13,584 bases of DNA from Dehalococcoidia bacterium. GTDB lineage: Bacteria; Chloroflexota; Dehalococcoidia; Dehalococcoidales; BS750m-G39. Location: assembly GCA_030640325.1 (NCBI GenBank), contig DAOWJM010000146.1, positions 1-13,584 of the forward strand, written 5' to 3'. The first letter of the stretch is position 1; each line of letters opens with the position of its first letter. The position numbers were made by a program, and so were the translations under genes. Below are positions 13,175 to 13,584 of this stretch, one piece after another. The notes under the pieces are model-generated. The model saw nothing but the letters and a program-made list of their open reading frames with translations. It had not been told where the DNA came from and did not search any database.

Positions 13175-13214
13175 TTAAACCTAATCCCCTTCAATCTACC
13201 CTTGACAAATGAGC

Positions 13215-13220
13215 TATAAT
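13215..13220 (+). promoter_or_regulatory. -10 element of the right-edge gene
   Basis: A perfect TATAAT lies 34 nt before the ATG at 13255, giving a leader of roughly 28 nt with a strong ribosome binding site. A consensus TTGACA at 13202-13207 is only 7 nt upstream, too close to serve this -10; TTCAAT at 13190-13195 is a weak alternative with a 19-nt spacer. Confidence 0.4.
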
Positions 13221-13254
13221 GTAAACCAATTATTATCCCATAAAGGAGGGATTT

Positions 13255-13584
13255 ATGCTAGAACAAATGGTTGCCTTCTTCGTCTCTGGGTTCGCAAACC
13301 CCAGTATCTGGGGGATTGGTCTGGCTGTAGTCTTTGGCGCCGTCTGGTTTGCCGCTTACTGGACGCCAATCCTTAAGAAACCATGGGCTTGGGCAGTTCT
13401 CGCCGCCGGTGCCTTTCTGACCTGGGCGGCTGTTGCCTTTATTCAAATTCCCCTTCAGTTCTGGACTGGGCAGGCACTGGGTCACTTCTGGAGCCAGGAG
13501 GTTCTCATGAGCTGGCTTCTGCTTGCAGCGGTGCCAGGTATACTCCTCAGTGGACTGGTTCAGGAAGGGTCCAAGCTCATGCCC
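13255..13584 (+). CDS. N-terminal part of a polytopic membrane protein, possibly PrsW-like
   Basis: An ATG at 13255 behind AAAGGAGGG (13242-13250) opens 110 codons to the window end without a stop. The visible part has three likely membrane segments: about residues 19-36, 44-63 and 84-102. It then reaches SGLVQEGSKLMP, where Gln103-Glu104-x-x-Lys107 resembles the first E-rich motif (EExxK) of PrsW-type glutamic intramembrane proteases. The first position is Gln here and the other PrsW motifs would lie beyond the edge, so this is a suggestion. An uncharacterised multi-pass membrane protein is the safe reading. Confidence 0.75.
   Translation, partial: MLEQMVAFFVSGFANPSIWGIGLAVVFGAVWFAAYWTPILKKPWAWAVLAAGAFLTWAAVAFIQIPLQFWTGQALGHFWSQEVLMSWLLLAAVPGILLSGLVQEGSKLMP

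Noticed and set aside
13202..13220. TTGACA paired with TATAAT as one promoter
   Set aside because: The spacer is only 7 nt, far below the 16-19 nt a sigma-70-type holoenzyme needs; only the TATAAT was kept, with low confidence.

Overview
The window reads as about 13.6 kb of a bacterial chromosome, gene-dense, with housekeeping genes on both strands. GatCA, TlyA, PurF/PurM/PurH, a nicotinamidase-NAPRTase fusion, a bacterial RtcA and a DUF364-type protein, together with GC-rich palindromic intergenic repeats, suggest an uncultivated anaerobic Dehalococcoidia-like Chloroflexota. This placement is an inference from the general look of the proteins; no marker gene proves it.

Layout. 1-1827 (minus): gatC and gatA overlap by 4 bp, followed by the start of a gene that runs off the left edge. 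1828-2198: a divergent intergenic region with GC-rich hairpins, a dispersed palindromic repeat, and two mirrored G-quadruplex motifs, one upstream of each outward promoter. 2199-3622 (plus): an NfeD-like membrane protein overlapping rtcA by one base. 3634-3681: a probable bidirectional terminator. 3680-5029 (minus): a frameshifted small membrane-protein gene and a DUF364-type protein. 5115-6601 (plus): tlyA overlapping an alpha/beta hydrolase. 6649-13059 (plus): purF, a 65-aa membrane protein, purM, an AT-rich isoprenylcysteine-methyltransferase-like gene, purH, and the NAD-salvage fusion. 13060-13254: palindromic repeats. 13255-end (plus): the start of a multi-spanning membrane protein, possibly PrsW-like.

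How the genes work together. PurF (step 1), PurM (step 5) and PurH (last two steps) belong to de novo IMP synthesis; the other pathway genes must lie elsewhere. The fusion downstream would turn nicotinamide into nicotinate and then into nicotinate mononucleotide. It uses PRPP, which is also the substrate of PurF, so the cluster groups PRPP-consuming nucleotide and cofactor synthesis. GatCA would be the amidotransferase for Gln-tRNA and/or Asn-tRNA; gatB is not in view.

Main points of interest: (a) purM has no ATG, GTG or TTG that would give a complete protein, and appears to start at AUU behind a perfect AGGAGG; (b) one polypeptide carries the two consecutive NAD-salvage enzymes; (c) several genes have a -10 element ending only 8-9 nt before the start codon and no Shine-Dalgarno, which predicts leaderless mRNAs; (d) mirrored G4 motifs flank the gatC/nfeD promoters; (e) a palindromic repeat family occurs at both ends of the window in opposite orientation; (f) RtcA has an altered N-terminal active-site motif. 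I see no CRISPR array, tRNA, rRNA, transposase or defence system.
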